The notes below the pieces were generated by a model. The model was not told where the DNA came from and did no database searches. It saw nothing but the letters and a program-made list of their open reading frames with translations. Both the position numbers and the translations under genes were made by a program. From Hyphomicrobium sp. (GTDB taxonomy: Bacteria > Pseudomonadota > Alphaproteobacteria > Rhizobiales > Hyphomicrobiaceae): 64,000 nt of DNA. Below, in pieces: positions 26,686 through 35,077 of the stretch. Numbering within the stretch: the stretch's first letter is position 1; each line of letters begins with the position of its first letter. The DNA is taken from assembly GCA_022844105.1 (NCBI GenBank), contig JALHMJ010000003.1, positions 79,887 to 143,886 of the forward strand, written 5' to 3'.

Positions 26686-27870
26686 ATGACCCAGAAGAAA
26701 AAGACTGTTGTGAAAACTAAGACAGGCAAGGTCGTCACTCAACCCAAAAAGGCCACCCCTGTGCAGGCGACCACGCGCGGTGTGACATCAAATACACGTC
26801 CTGTGGCTTCGGCGGCACGTAAGCCGGCTCAGGCAGCGCCCAAGTCAGCTTCGGCTGCGCCCTCGAGCCCGGTCCGCCCGGCAAGCTCGAACAAAAAGGT
26901 TGTGCCCGCGGCCAAGGTTGCTGCGAAGGTGACGCCGTCCGCTGTAAAACCGGCGGCTCCGGCCAAGCCGGCCGTGGCTTCAAAGCCAGCGTCTGGCAAG
27001 GCGCCCGTCGCTCCTTTAGTCGCTTCTGCGAAGTCATCCACTGTCGCTGGGCCGGTAAAGAAGCCGGCCGTTGCTGCGCAGCCGCGCTCTGAGGCGGTCA
27101 AGGCGGCGCAAGCTTTCGCAGCGCATCGCGCTCACGCGGCCCAAGTCTCCGTTCCAGTAGCGCCACCGGCCCGGGCCGTTCCGGCATCGGTCGCCAAGCC
27201 ACCCGCGAGCAGCAAGTTGACGGCACCGGCGCAGTCGCCGGCACCGGCTGCTCCAGCTTCGCCGAAAGCGATCGCTGAAAAGACCGCCGCCGCCCGCGTC
27301 GATGCGAACAAGAAGCCCGTCAATTCGCGTCATGGTTTCAAGACCAATGAATTCGTCGTTTATCCCGCGCACGGTGTTGGTCGCATCGTGGGAATTGAGG
27401 AGCAGGAAATCGCCGGCATGGCGCTGGAACTGTTTGTCATCAATTTCGAGAAGGAAAAGCTGACCCTGCGCGTGCCGACCGGCAAATTGCAAAGCGTTGG
27501 TATGCGTAAACTTGCAGACGATGACATCGTCAAGCGCGCTATGGAAATCCTCAAGGGCCGCGCTCGCATCAAGCGCACCATGTGGAGTCGCCGCGCGCAG
27601 GAGTACGTCGCCAAGATCAACTCCGGCGATTTGATCTCGATTGCAGAAGTCGTTCGTGACCTCTACCGCTCGGAGGCACAACCCGAGCAGTCCTATTCCG
27701 AACGCCAGCTCTACGAAGACGCACTCGATCGTATGGCGCGTGAAATCGCCGCCGTGGAAAAGCTCGACGATCGTGGAGCCGTGCAGCGCATCACAGAAGT
27801 ACTTTCCAAGAGCGCCAAGGGACGGCGCGTTGCCGAAGAAGGCGCGCCGGAGGAAGTCCAGGCCGCCTGA
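26686..27870 (+). CDS. CarD family transcriptional regulator with long N-terminal basic arm
   Basis: 394 residues. The C-terminal 180 are a standard CarD protein: the RNA-polymerase interacting domain begins with GFKTNEFVVYPAHGVGRIVGI at about residue 214, then helical DNA-binding RIKRTMWSRRAQEYVAKI. CarD stabilises the open promoter complex at rRNA and other promoters. The first 210 residues are a Lys/Ala/Pro/Val-rich, apparently unfolded arm of histone H1 style (KKKTVVKTKTGKVV, AAKVTPSAVKPAAPAKP). GAGAGTGAG precedes the ATG. Most CarD proteins lack this arm. Ends 45 bp before a shared terminator. Confidence 0.9.
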   Translation: MTQKKKTVVKTKTGKVVTQPKKATPVQATTRGVTSNTRPVASAARKPAQAAPKSASAAPSSPVRPASSNKKVVPAAKVAAKVTPSAVKPAAPAKPAVASKPASGKAPVAPLVASAKSSTVAGPVKKPAVAAQPRSEAVKAAQAFAAHRAHAAQVSVPVAPPARAVPASVAKPPASSKLTAPAQSPAPAAPASPKAIAEKTAAARVDANKKPVNSRHGFKTNEFVVYPAHGVGRIVGIEEQEIAGMALELFVINFEKEKLTLRVPTGKLQSVGMRKLADDDIVKRAMEILKGRARIKRTMWSRRAQEYVAKINSGDLISIAEVVRDLYRSEAQPEQSYSERQLYEDALDRMAREIAAVEKLDDRGAVQRITEVLSKSAKGRRVAEEGAPEEVQAA

Positions 27871-27914
27871 CTGCCCCAGCCACCCGGCGGTAGCGACACG
27901 AATGAATAAAATAA

Positions 27915-27941
27915 AACACCCGGCAGAAATGCCGGGTGTTT
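27915..27941. terminator. bidirectional terminator between carD and the nuclease-like gene
   Basis: AACACCCGGCA-GAAA-TGCCGGGTGTT is a perfect 11-base stem (27915-27940) with AAAA before and TT-rich sequence after. It serves both converging genes. Confidence 0.88.
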
Positions 27942-27954
27942 CGTTGTCAGATAT

Positions 27955-28812
27955 CTACCGTCCGCTCGCAGATCCCTCGGGTAGTTCCTCGATCACGTCC
28001 GCCGCGGCAAGCGCCATGAACGGCCCGTTACGTACCTCAATCCAGCCTCTGACCCGCACCAGGCGGCCCTTGAGCAGTTTGAGCCGCGCCACGAGCGCAT
28101 CGCGCGGCTCAGCATTGCGGCGCAGATCGACTGCGGCCGTGAAGTCCCATCTCCAGTTGCGACCAAAATTCACGAACAGCTCGTTGCGGCTCGTGCCGAC
28201 GTCTTGTACCCAACCCTCGACAATCTGAAACGTGCCGATAAGACGTTCCAATTGCCGGGTCTCCCGCGCCGGTCTGATCGCGTAGGCCGGGTTTGCCCAC
28301 AGCCCAACCCGCTTCGCCCGCGCCACCGCCTCGCGCGCGAAAAGTTGGCCAAGGCATGCGGTTTCTTGCGGCAGCGGCGCCACGCGAGCATGGCCGATAT
28401 CGACGAGAGCCGCTTGCATCCAAACGGGGCCACCGGGTGCGGACAGCAAGGCGTGACTGACACGCCGGCCATAACGGTCGCGAAATTGACCGGTGTCCGC
28501 AAGGTCGATGCGCCTGTCCGCAAGCAAGTTTTCGACCGCCGACCGCGCGGCCGACTGCGCCGGCCAATTGGCGTCCGGCGCGGCGAGATCACGTCCACTC
28601 GGCGCCAGCAAAGCCATGAGGCGCAAACTCGTCCCGTCATCCAGGACGAACGTCGTTGCGCTTTCGATCCGCACGATAGAACGGCTCCCGGACGGCACCG
28701 GTGGACAGGTCTCGCTGCTGGCCGGAAGGGCTCCAGGAAGCTGCAGCAAAAGAAAACCAAAAGAGATTATTGCAACGGCGCGTTTGAACGCAAAAGCATT
28801 GCCGTGCGCCAC
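27955..28812 (-). CDS. thermonuclease-like (SNase fold) exported protein
   Basis: 285 residues with a GTG start preceded by GGAGG nine bases upstream. Signal peptide AVAIISFGFLLLQLPGALPA, cleavage near residue 31. The mature part has an SNase fold signature: IVRIESATTFVLDDGTSLRLMALLAPSG, DRYGRRVSHALL and a C-terminal OB-like segment. The Staphylococcal nuclease catalytic Arg-Glu-Arg triad is not clearly kept, so nuclease activity is uncertain. It is 68 bp downstream of the RTX gene on the same strand and converges with carD. Confidence 0.7.
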   Translation of the reverse strand: MAHGNAFAFKRAVAIISFGFLLLQLPGALPASSETCPPVPSGSRSIVRIESATTFVLDDGTSLRLMALLAPSGRDLAAPDANWPAQSAARSAVENLLADRRIDLADTGQFRDRYGRRVSHALLSAPGGPVWMQAALVDIGHARVAPLPQETACLGQLFAREAVARAKRVGLWANPAYAIRPARETRQLERLIGTFQIVEGWVQDVGTSRNELFVNFGRNWRWDFTAAVDLRRNAEPRDALVARLKLLKGRLVRVRGWIEVRNGPFMALAAADVIEELPEGSASGR

Positions 28813-28880
28813 CGCCCATCGCCTCCGCGTTCCCCACTACTGCCAGTGTGCCATGCCTGCGCCCAAACCGACATCACGCT

Positions 28881-31800
28881 TCACACGGCAAAATCGTCCG
28901 GCTGCAGGAGCGACTTGGCAATATTTAACAGGGTAATCGTTGATGGGCCGTCCGGATCGCTGATGACACTGTCCGTGCCGACTTGCTGGGTATGCGCCAG
29001 AACCTCGAAGAATGAAGCAAAACTGAGCGCCGAGACATCGATAACATCGCCGTTGCGTCGCAGACTTTGCTGAAGCTGGAAATCGGCGATCGTGTCATGG
29101 CCAAAAGCCCCTTGAAACACAAAGATGTCTTGGCCCGCCCCGCCGACGAGAATTTCATTCGCTCCACTACCGCTCATGCGATCGTTGCCGCCGGCACCTT
29201 CGATTTGTTCCAGCCCGCTCACCGTCATGCCCGAGAGGTCGATCGCGTCAGCTGCGGATCCCAGCCGCAGAACGTCGAAGCCAGAACCGAAATCAATGGC
29301 CTCGATTGAGATGATGTCCGCCAACCCCTTGTCGAGCACCAGGATGTCGTTGCCCGCCGAACCCTTTATCGTGTCGAAACCAGCGCCACCGTCGAAGGTG
29401 TCCCGCCCTGGTCGCCCCGCAAACACAAACGTGTCGTTGCCGAGCCCGCCGAATAGCGTGTCGTTGCCCGCTCCACCAGCAATGGTGTCATCGCCCGCCG
29501 ATCCGATAATGCTGTCACCGCCACCGCCTGCCGAGATCTGTTCGATGCTCGTCACCGTGACCTGCGTCAAATCCAGAGAATTACTTGTGTTGTCGAGCCG
29601 CAGGATATCGAAGCCACCGCCACCGTCGATCGCTTCGATGCTGGCAATCGGTACGCTGCCACTGAGACCGATGACATCGTTGCCGGCGCTCCCCCGGATC
29701 GTATCGAACCCCGCGCCGCCGTCGTAGCGGTCGAGGCCGGCGTTTCCGGTCACGAGAAAAACGTCGTCGCCGCCGAGGCCCGATAGCGTGTCGTTACCCC
29801 GCCCACCTGTGATGGTATCGTTTGCGCCGCCACCCACCAGAACATCATCGCCAGCGGAGCCGACAAGTATCTCTCCGTGGACCAAGCCGATCACGGAAAG
29901 AGCGAACGTCGTACTTGTCTTAGCGATGCTATCACTGGCTGTGACGCGGACTGCGAGGTCGCCGTTGAAAGCAGGCGGCGGCGTCCCCTGAAAAGTCCGC
30001 GTTTGCGGATCGTAGTCGAGCCATGCCGGCAAGGCGCTGCCGTCAGCAAGATCTGCCGTGTAGATGAGCGAATGTCCGTCAGGATCGCTGAACGTGTCGA
30101 GCGGGATCGAATACGTCCACGCATCTCCGGCGGCGATCGACTGTGAAACAAGTAACGGTCCACTCAAAACGGGAGCGGCGTTGGCCACGATGGTGAGACT
30201 GACGGTCGCCGTGGTTGCGCCACCTCGGCCATCGGCGACCGTATAGTCGAATTCGACAAGCCCTGTCTGCGCCTGCTGCGTTGCAACGCGCACGTCGCCA
30301 TCTGGCGTCAGCGTGATATTGGCGCCAGGCGTCTTCGATGCGACCGCTATGATCGTGAGCGCATCACCATCGAGGTCGCGGTCGTTGCCGAGCAGTTCGG
30401 CCTTTGGAATGACGACATCCGTCAGATCGGTGAAGAGGCCATTGTCCGCTCCGGCGATCGGCGCATCATTGACGAGAGCCCCGGAAGCGAGCGCGGCGGC
30501 GGTGAGAAATGCGCCGTTCCATGCGGCACCGTCGTCGAAACGAACCACGTCTATTGGTGGTCCTGCGAAGAAATTGTCGAGCACGACCCGGCCCCCATCG
30601 GCCATGCGAAGCACGATGTCGTCGAGACCGCTGGATTGGAAGACCGCGACGTCCTGACGACCAATTCCGATGAATCGCAAAACATCAGAGCCGTTGAGTC
30701 CCGTCGATGACAAAATAACGTCGATGCCGTCGCCCGCCTGATAAACGTAAGTGTCGTTGCCGGCCCCTCCGACCAGCGTGTCATTGCCAACGCCTCCAAT
30801 TAACGTGTCGTCGCCGTTAAGCCCACTCAGGAAATCGGCATTGGCAGTACCCGTCAGCCTATTGCTCGCGTCATTGCCTTCACCGAACGCCGCCGCGCCC
30901 GTCAGCGTCAGATGTTCAACGAATTCGGGCAGGGTGTAGCCGATGGAGGAGACGACGGTATCGATCCCGGCATTAAACGTCTCGATGACAATATCGCCGG
31001 CGACATCAACAATGTAGCGATCGTTGCCCCCGCCGCCCGCCATGATGTCGTCGCCGCTGCCGCCGTCAAGAACGTCGCGTCCGTTGCCGCCGGTCAATTC
31101 GTCGTTGCCATCACCGCCCGACAAATCAGCACCGCTGGAGTCGCCGACCGTGCGACGCGCGTTGCTGGCAAGGGTGAGAATGTCGTCACCCTCGCTACCA
31201 GCGATCACATCGCGGTTGTCTGGTTCGCCGTTTCGGTTTCGATCATAGATCGGCGTCTCCGGTTCGGCGTCCAACGGTCCGGTCAGGAACGTATCGCCGG
31301 CCGCGGCAAAAGTGTCCGTGTTCCAAATTTTTGCAGCGTTTGGCGGACCGGAACCGCCCGGATAGGGAAACGGCGTCTCCTCGCCGAGTTCATAGAAGCG
31401 AATGCCGAGCATTCCCTCCTCGAAATCGACGACGCGAACGACCGCTTCCGAAAAAAGATCGGTATCGATCTCCTGGAACGTGAAATCCTGATCCATGAGA
31501 TTAAAGAAGGTCTGCGCAAAAGCAGGCCCACCGGCATAAATGTGAATGAGAAGATCATCGCCGTCACGATTGAAGAGGATCTGATCCGTAATCCGCACAA
31601 CGCCGTCCCAAGCATCCGCTCCGTTCCCCTCGAGCGACACTTGTGAGACAAGGTAGAAAAATCCCGGCGCATCGTAACCGTTGACAGCGCCTGGCCCCGG
31701 GTTCTGAGGCAGCACATCAAACGTGGCCCTACCGATGACCGGCGTCATCGCGCCAAGGATGGGGAACAACGCTGATCCTTGAAACGCGCCGGCCTCCGCC

Positions 31801-33230
31801 AGAAGCAGATTGTACGGCACGAACAGCCGGTCTGCCGCGTCGGCATCAGCAATGACAAATTCGACAATCCGTGTGGCCTCAGAAAGCGAGGAAATGATGA
31901 ACCGATCCGCACCCTCGCCCCCAAGCGCCAAGCTCCTGCCAGTTCCGGAGATGATCGTGTCGTCCCCCATCCCACCGCTCAGTTCGATGTCATATCCAAG
32001 GGGGCTCGCAGCAGAAAGCGGCGTGACGAAGCGACCGCTGATGAGGTCGTCGCCCTTTCCACCTTCGACGCCGGTCATCGCTGGCGCGGCATAGATCCGG
32101 TCGTTTGCGGACGTCCCGCCGAGGTATTCGAGCGACTGCGCCCAAATGCCCCCGGCATCGGAAAAATTGCCATCCCGGGCTTCAACCCCGACAAGCAGGA
32201 TCTCCGGTTGATCGGAAGGGGCTGCCAGCAGTCCCGTGGTACGCGTTGAAAAATCCAGTGCATCGCCCCGGCTCTGCGAACCCTGTCCATTGAGTTCGAG
32301 TATGGGACGGATCTCTCCCAGTTCCACGCCTTCGCCGAGAATGATCGTGTCGCTCGTGTCGTCCCAGCGGATGTTGTCGATCGAAAACAGGCGATCGACT
32401 CCGGTCGTATGCGTCACGATATAGGTTGCGAGCAGGTGGGGCACGTCTGCCAATCCACCTTCGATGTAGATCGTCCCCACACCGGCGTAATTGATGACGT
32501 CGTTTCCATCCTCGGGGTAGTCGAGGCCCGGCTGGCCACCGTGATAAATGTGGTTCCCTTCGCTCCAGAGAAATTCGTCGTCGCCGCGCCCGCCGTAGAG
32601 CTTCTCAACCTCTCCGGCTTCGTCGGTCCCTTGCAGCGTATCATTGCCCTCGCCCGACAAGACCGTGTTGAAAGACAGGCTTAACTTGATCGGGTCGTCG
32701 TCCGAGGTACCAAACAGTGTCCGGGTACCGACCGTAAAACTGAGAAACATCGACGGCATGTTCTGCGCGATGTCGACGCCGATATAGAACAGCAGGGACG
32801 CCACGATCGAGGACGAGTTCGCGATCGGTAGCGGACTGAAATCGACCCCGAATGCGAAATACGGGAAGGCTTGCCGATCGATGTCGCGCGCCACGGCGGC
32901 CATCAAACCCCAATCCGTCAGCGCATCGGTGCTGGCGATGATCTGCGATCCGCGCCACCACGGATAGCCGATGGTATCGAGGAGTTCCTGTTCGTTTTTG
33001 CCGCCATTGGCACCCGATAGCGTCGTGACCCCGTTCGCACCATCGACACCCACAGTCACCGTTCCGTCCGGATTGGTGTCGCGCGTGCCTTCCATCACCC
33101 ACCAGCGATCCTGATAGTAGCCGTAATCAAGCGGGTCCTGCTGAAACACGAGCATCAGGTGGTCGGCCCTGATGCGCCAGAGCCCAAACTCCTGAATCGG
33201 CACGCGTTCGATGCGGATGTTACCCATCAT
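28881..33230 (-). CDS. giant RTX-type calcium-binding protein with cadherin/Ig-like domains
   Basis: 1449 residues. GGxGxDxLx nonapeptide blocks occur near residues 193-225, 415-440, 690-745, 800-835, 1120-1155, 1235-1290 and 1350-1380. A cadherin-like module (NDRDLDGDALTII) is near 945-1020 and a He_PIG/Ig-like module (LPAWLDYDPQTRTFQGTPP) near 1055-1080. The first 190 residues carry no known motif (WRIRADHLMLVF). There is no N-terminal signal peptide; the C-terminus is the expected type I secretion signal. It binds calcium outside the cell and probably forms surface or matrix material. No type I transporter gene lies in the window. Function is inferred from the repeat type. Confidence 0.85.
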   Translation of the reverse strand: MMGNIRIERVPIQEFGLWRIRADHLMLVFQQDPLDYGYYQDRWWVMEGTRDTNPDGTVTVGVDGANGVTTLSGANGGKNEQELLDTIGYPWWRGSQIIASTDALTDWGLMAAVARDIDRQAFPYFAFGVDFSPLPIANSSSIVASLLFYIGVDIAQNMPSMFLSFTVGTRTLFGTSDDDPIKLSLSFNTVLSGEGNDTLQGTDEAGEVEKLYGGRGDDEFLWSEGNHIYHGGQPGLDYPEDGNDVINYAGVGTIYIEGGLADVPHLLATYIVTHTTGVDRLFSIDNIRWDDTSDTIILGEGVELGEIRPILELNGQGSQSRGDALDFSTRTTGLLAAPSDQPEILLVGVEARDGNFSDAGGIWAQSLEYLGGTSANDRIYAAPAMTGVEGGKGDDLISGRFVTPLSAASPLGYDIELSGGMGDDTIISGTGRSLALGGEGADRFIISSLSEATRIVEFVIADADAADRLFVPYNLLLAEAGAFQGSALFPILGAMTPVIGRATFDVLPQNPGPGAVNGYDAPGFFYLVSQVSLEGNGADAWDGVVRITDQILFNRDGDDLLIHIYAGGPAFAQTFFNLMDQDFTFQEIDTDLFSEAVVRVVDFEEGMLGIRFYELGEETPFPYPGGSGPPNAAKIWNTDTFAAAGDTFLTGPLDAEPETPIYDRNRNGEPDNRDVIAGSEGDDILTLASNARRTVGDSSGADLSGGDGNDELTGGNGRDVLDGGSGDDIMAGGGGNDRYIVDVAGDIVIETFNAGIDTVVSSIGYTLPEFVEHLTLTGAAAFGEGNDASNRLTGTANADFLSGLNGDDTLIGGVGNDTLVGGAGNDTYVYQAGDGIDVILSSTGLNGSDVLRFIGIGRQDVAVFQSSGLDDIVLRMADGGRVVLDNFFAGPPIDVVRFDDGAAWNGAFLTAAALASGALVNDAPIAGADNGLFTDLTDVVIPKAELLGNDRDLDGDALTIIAVASKTPGANITLTPDGDVRVATQQAQTGLVEFDYTVADGRGGATTATVSLTIVANAAPVLSGPLLVSQSIAAGDAWTYSIPLDTFSDPDGHSLIYTADLADGSALPAWLDYDPQTRTFQGTPPPAFNGDLAVRVTASDSIAKTSTTFALSVIGLVHGEILVGSAGDDVLVGGGANDTITGGRGNDTLSGLGGDDVFLVTGNAGLDRYDGGAGFDTIRGSAGNDVIGLSGSVPIASIEAIDGGGGFDILRLDNTSNSLDLTQVTVTSIEQISAGGGGDSIIGSAGDDTIAGGAGNDTLFGGLGNDTFVFAGRPGRDTFDGGAGFDTIKGSAGNDILVLDKGLADIISIEAIDFGSGFDVLRLGSAADAIDLSGMTVSGLEQIEGAGGNDRMSGSGANEILVGGAGQDIFVFQGAFGHDTIADFQLQQSLRRNGDVIDVSALSFASFFEVLAHTQQVGTDSVISDPDGPSTITLLNIAKSLLQPDDFAV

Positions 33231-33450
33231 GATGCTCCGGAAAGTTCGAAGGACGATGCGCGAGGATGGCGGCGGCCAAACCCAACAGCGGGCTCACGGC
33301 AGCGCGGCCGACGTTGTGGCGTGGAGGCACAACTCAGGGGGGCGTCGTCGGCCGGCGGCACTTGGAAAACCGCGGTTAAAACCCGCATCGGCAATCACCT
33401 AATTTAAAACACGAGTGCCGGGTCGCCGGAGGCTGCCCTAAGCCAATTGC

Positions 33451-33492
33451 AATCTAAAGTTGTTTTTAATCTAAAGTTGCAGCGCCTGCAAC
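33451..33492. promoter_or_regulatory. direct repeats and palindrome upstream of the RTX gene
   Basis: AATCTAAAGTTG occurs twice with 17-base spacing (33451-33462, 33468-33479), the second running into a perfect palindrome GTTGCAG-CGC-CTGCAAC (33476-33492). An AT-rich run TTAATAATAATATTT is at about 33510. They lie about 220-290 bp before the RTX start. Otherwise the 33231-33753 gap holds no gene that I can support. Confidence 0.4.
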
Positions 33493-33753
33493 CCGAGTCA
33501 TTGAACGATTGTTAATAATAATATTTGGGTGAGGTCGACGACAGTCAACTAGCCTTTGAACAATCAAAAGTGCCTTGCTAAGTCGACGATCGCCGCAAAA
33601 TCGGCGGCGCGGGTCCGGCGGACCTGTGGCGGTGTCATCCAGGACAGCGCATCGGTCATCATCGTGCGGAACAATCATGGATTGTCCAGCCATCAACGGG
33701 CTGAGCTTGAGCGGCGCTGTGGAGTGTCAGTAGTGTTCGATGACCGACTAAAA

Positions 33754-34284
33754 TCACTCGGTCGCTTTGACGAACGCCAACAACGTTGCGCCCTCAACGA
33801 TCAGATTGACGCCGACAAGAACGCCCAGGGCCCACGCGGCCGAAAACGGGAAACTGGTGTAAAGCATCGCCGCGACGAGGATCGACAGAGCGCCACTCAG
33901 CAGCAAAAAGCCCCGCCCATCGGACACTTTAAACGCCCAGAATAGCTTGGCGATGCCCGCGATCAGAATTGCTATGATCGCAAAGAGCGTCAGCGTCTTA
34001 AGTCCCAGAAGGGGATGGGCGAAAATGATAAGACCAGCCAGGATGCTGATGATGGCGAGCAGGAATAGCCCTACGGTGCCGCTCCAGCGCTCCGCCTTGA
34101 AGGCAGCGAATGCTTCCAGAATTCCGCTGATGAGAAAATTAGCGCCGAGAACCAGCGTCACGACGAGGCCGGCGATAAGGGGTGAAAAGAGCGCGAGTAC
34201 GCCAAGGCCGATGGCGATAAAGCCGGCCAGTTTTAATGGCCAGCGCGAATCGTTATTGAAAACCGGCTGCTCTGTCATCGTCAT
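33754..34284 (-). CDS. HdeD/DUF308 family membrane protein
   Basis: 176 residues from ATG at 34284, with GAGAGG seven bases upstream; a second ATG two codons on is possible. Six hydrophobic helices are visible (LAGFIAIGLGVLALF, IAGLVVTLVLGANFLISG, GLFLLAIISILAGLIIF, LFAIIAILIAGIAKLFW, LLLSGALSILVAAML, GVLVGVNLIVEGATLL), matching the DUF308/HdeD family, linked to acid stress in enterics. Role here is unknown. It is divergent from the bactofilin gene. Confidence 0.85.
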   Translation of the reverse strand: MTMTEQPVFNNDSRWPLKLAGFIAIGLGVLALFSPLIAGLVVTLVLGANFLISGILEAFAAFKAERWSGTVGLFLLAIISILAGLIIFAHPLLGLKTLTLFAIIAILIAGIAKLFWAFKVSDGRGFLLLSGALSILVAAMLYTSFPFSAAWALGVLVGVNLIVEGATLLAFVKATE

Positions 34285-34383
34285 GAAATCACCTCTCGCC
34301 AAAAAATGACTGCTGCCGATGCGTCGAGCCCGCATCCAAGACCAACGGAATATAGCATTTTCCGGCTGGCCCATGTTTGGAGT

Positions 34384-34412
34384 TTGCACCTCATCTGAAC
34401 ACGTCGTTAATA
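34384..34412 (+). promoter_or_regulatory. promoter candidate for the bactofilin gene
   Basis: TTGCAC (34384-34389), 17 bases, TTAATA (34407-34412), giving a leader of about 120 bases before the ATG at 34541. Confidence 0.45.
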
Positions 34413-34540
34413 CGTGTCCCATCCACATTCCACATGTTTTCCTGTCGTCGTGGGAATAACGGCGCTCAAAGTCCGTTGATTGTGGGTGCCATCTGGCCGC
34501 GCGCCGCGTCGGCCGTTTTGTCGAGAGGGAGTTCTAAACC

Positions 34541-35038
34541 ATGGCGACGCCGCAGCCCGCTTCACAGTCCGGAACGCTGTCGATGGGGATGGGACTTCGA
34601 TCGACACCACCGCCGGCCCCCGGCTCGCCCTTTGCAGCGTCTGCCCTCTCGAACGCTGGCCTCTCCGTGATTGGGACCGACCTGACGATCCTTGGTCAAA
34701 ACATCGCGATCATCTCGCAAAACAAGCTCCAGATCGACGGCGACGTGCGCGGAGATGTCGTCGGCAAGCAGGTCACGATCAGCAGCGAAGGCTCTGTGAT
34801 CGGGACCGTTTGTGCCGATAAAATAGAAGTGCACGGCGGTATCAGGGGCGCCATTCGGGCTGCTGTTGTGATCGTGCATCCGACCGCACAGGTCGATGCG
34901 GACATCCTGCACCAGACGCTGTCGGTTGCAGAAGGCGCACTGCTCGAAGGCAGTCTGAAGAAGTCGAAGGATCCAGGCGAACTCGTGCCCAATCTCGATC
35001 CAAGCAGCTACGCTGCCAAAAACGGATCGCTCGTATAA
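34541..35038 (+). CDS. bactofilin (polymer-forming cytoskeletal protein)
   Basis: 165 residues. Disordered N-terminus rich in Pro/Ser/Gly (about 1-38), then a beta-helical core with the repeating pattern SVIGTDLTILGQNIAI, LQIDGDVRGDVVGKQVTI, VIGTVCADKIEVHGGIRG and a short tail. Bactofilins polymerise without nucleotide into membrane-associated filaments that organise cell shape, stalks or peptidoglycan enzymes in alphaproteobacteria. Usually found near peptidase M23 genes, which are not present here. Confidence 0.9.
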   Translation: MATPQPASQSGTLSMGMGLRSTPPPAPGSPFAASALSNAGLSVIGTDLTILGQNIAIISQNKLQIDGDVRGDVVGKQVTISSEGSVIGTVCADKIEVHGGIRGAIRAAVVIVHPTAQVDADILHQTLSVAEGALLEGSLKKSKDPGELVPNLDPSSYAAKNGSLV

Positions 35039-35051
35039 CGGGGAGGGACCA

Positions 35052-35077
35052 GTCGCGCGGCGGTCACGCCGCGCGGC
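35052..35077. terminator. GC-rich hairpin between convergent bactofilin and CorC-like genes
   Basis: GTCGCGCGGCG-GTCA-CGCCGCGCGGC forms an 11-base stem with one G-T pair. It overlaps the last codons of the CorC-like gene. No T-run, so terminator function is tentative. Confidence 0.4.

Noticed and set aside
28204-29073. 289-codon plus-strand frame across the nuclease-like gene and RTX end
   Set aside because: Composition rich in Arg and Pro, typical of shadow frames; the minus-strand genes have signal peptide and RTX repeats.
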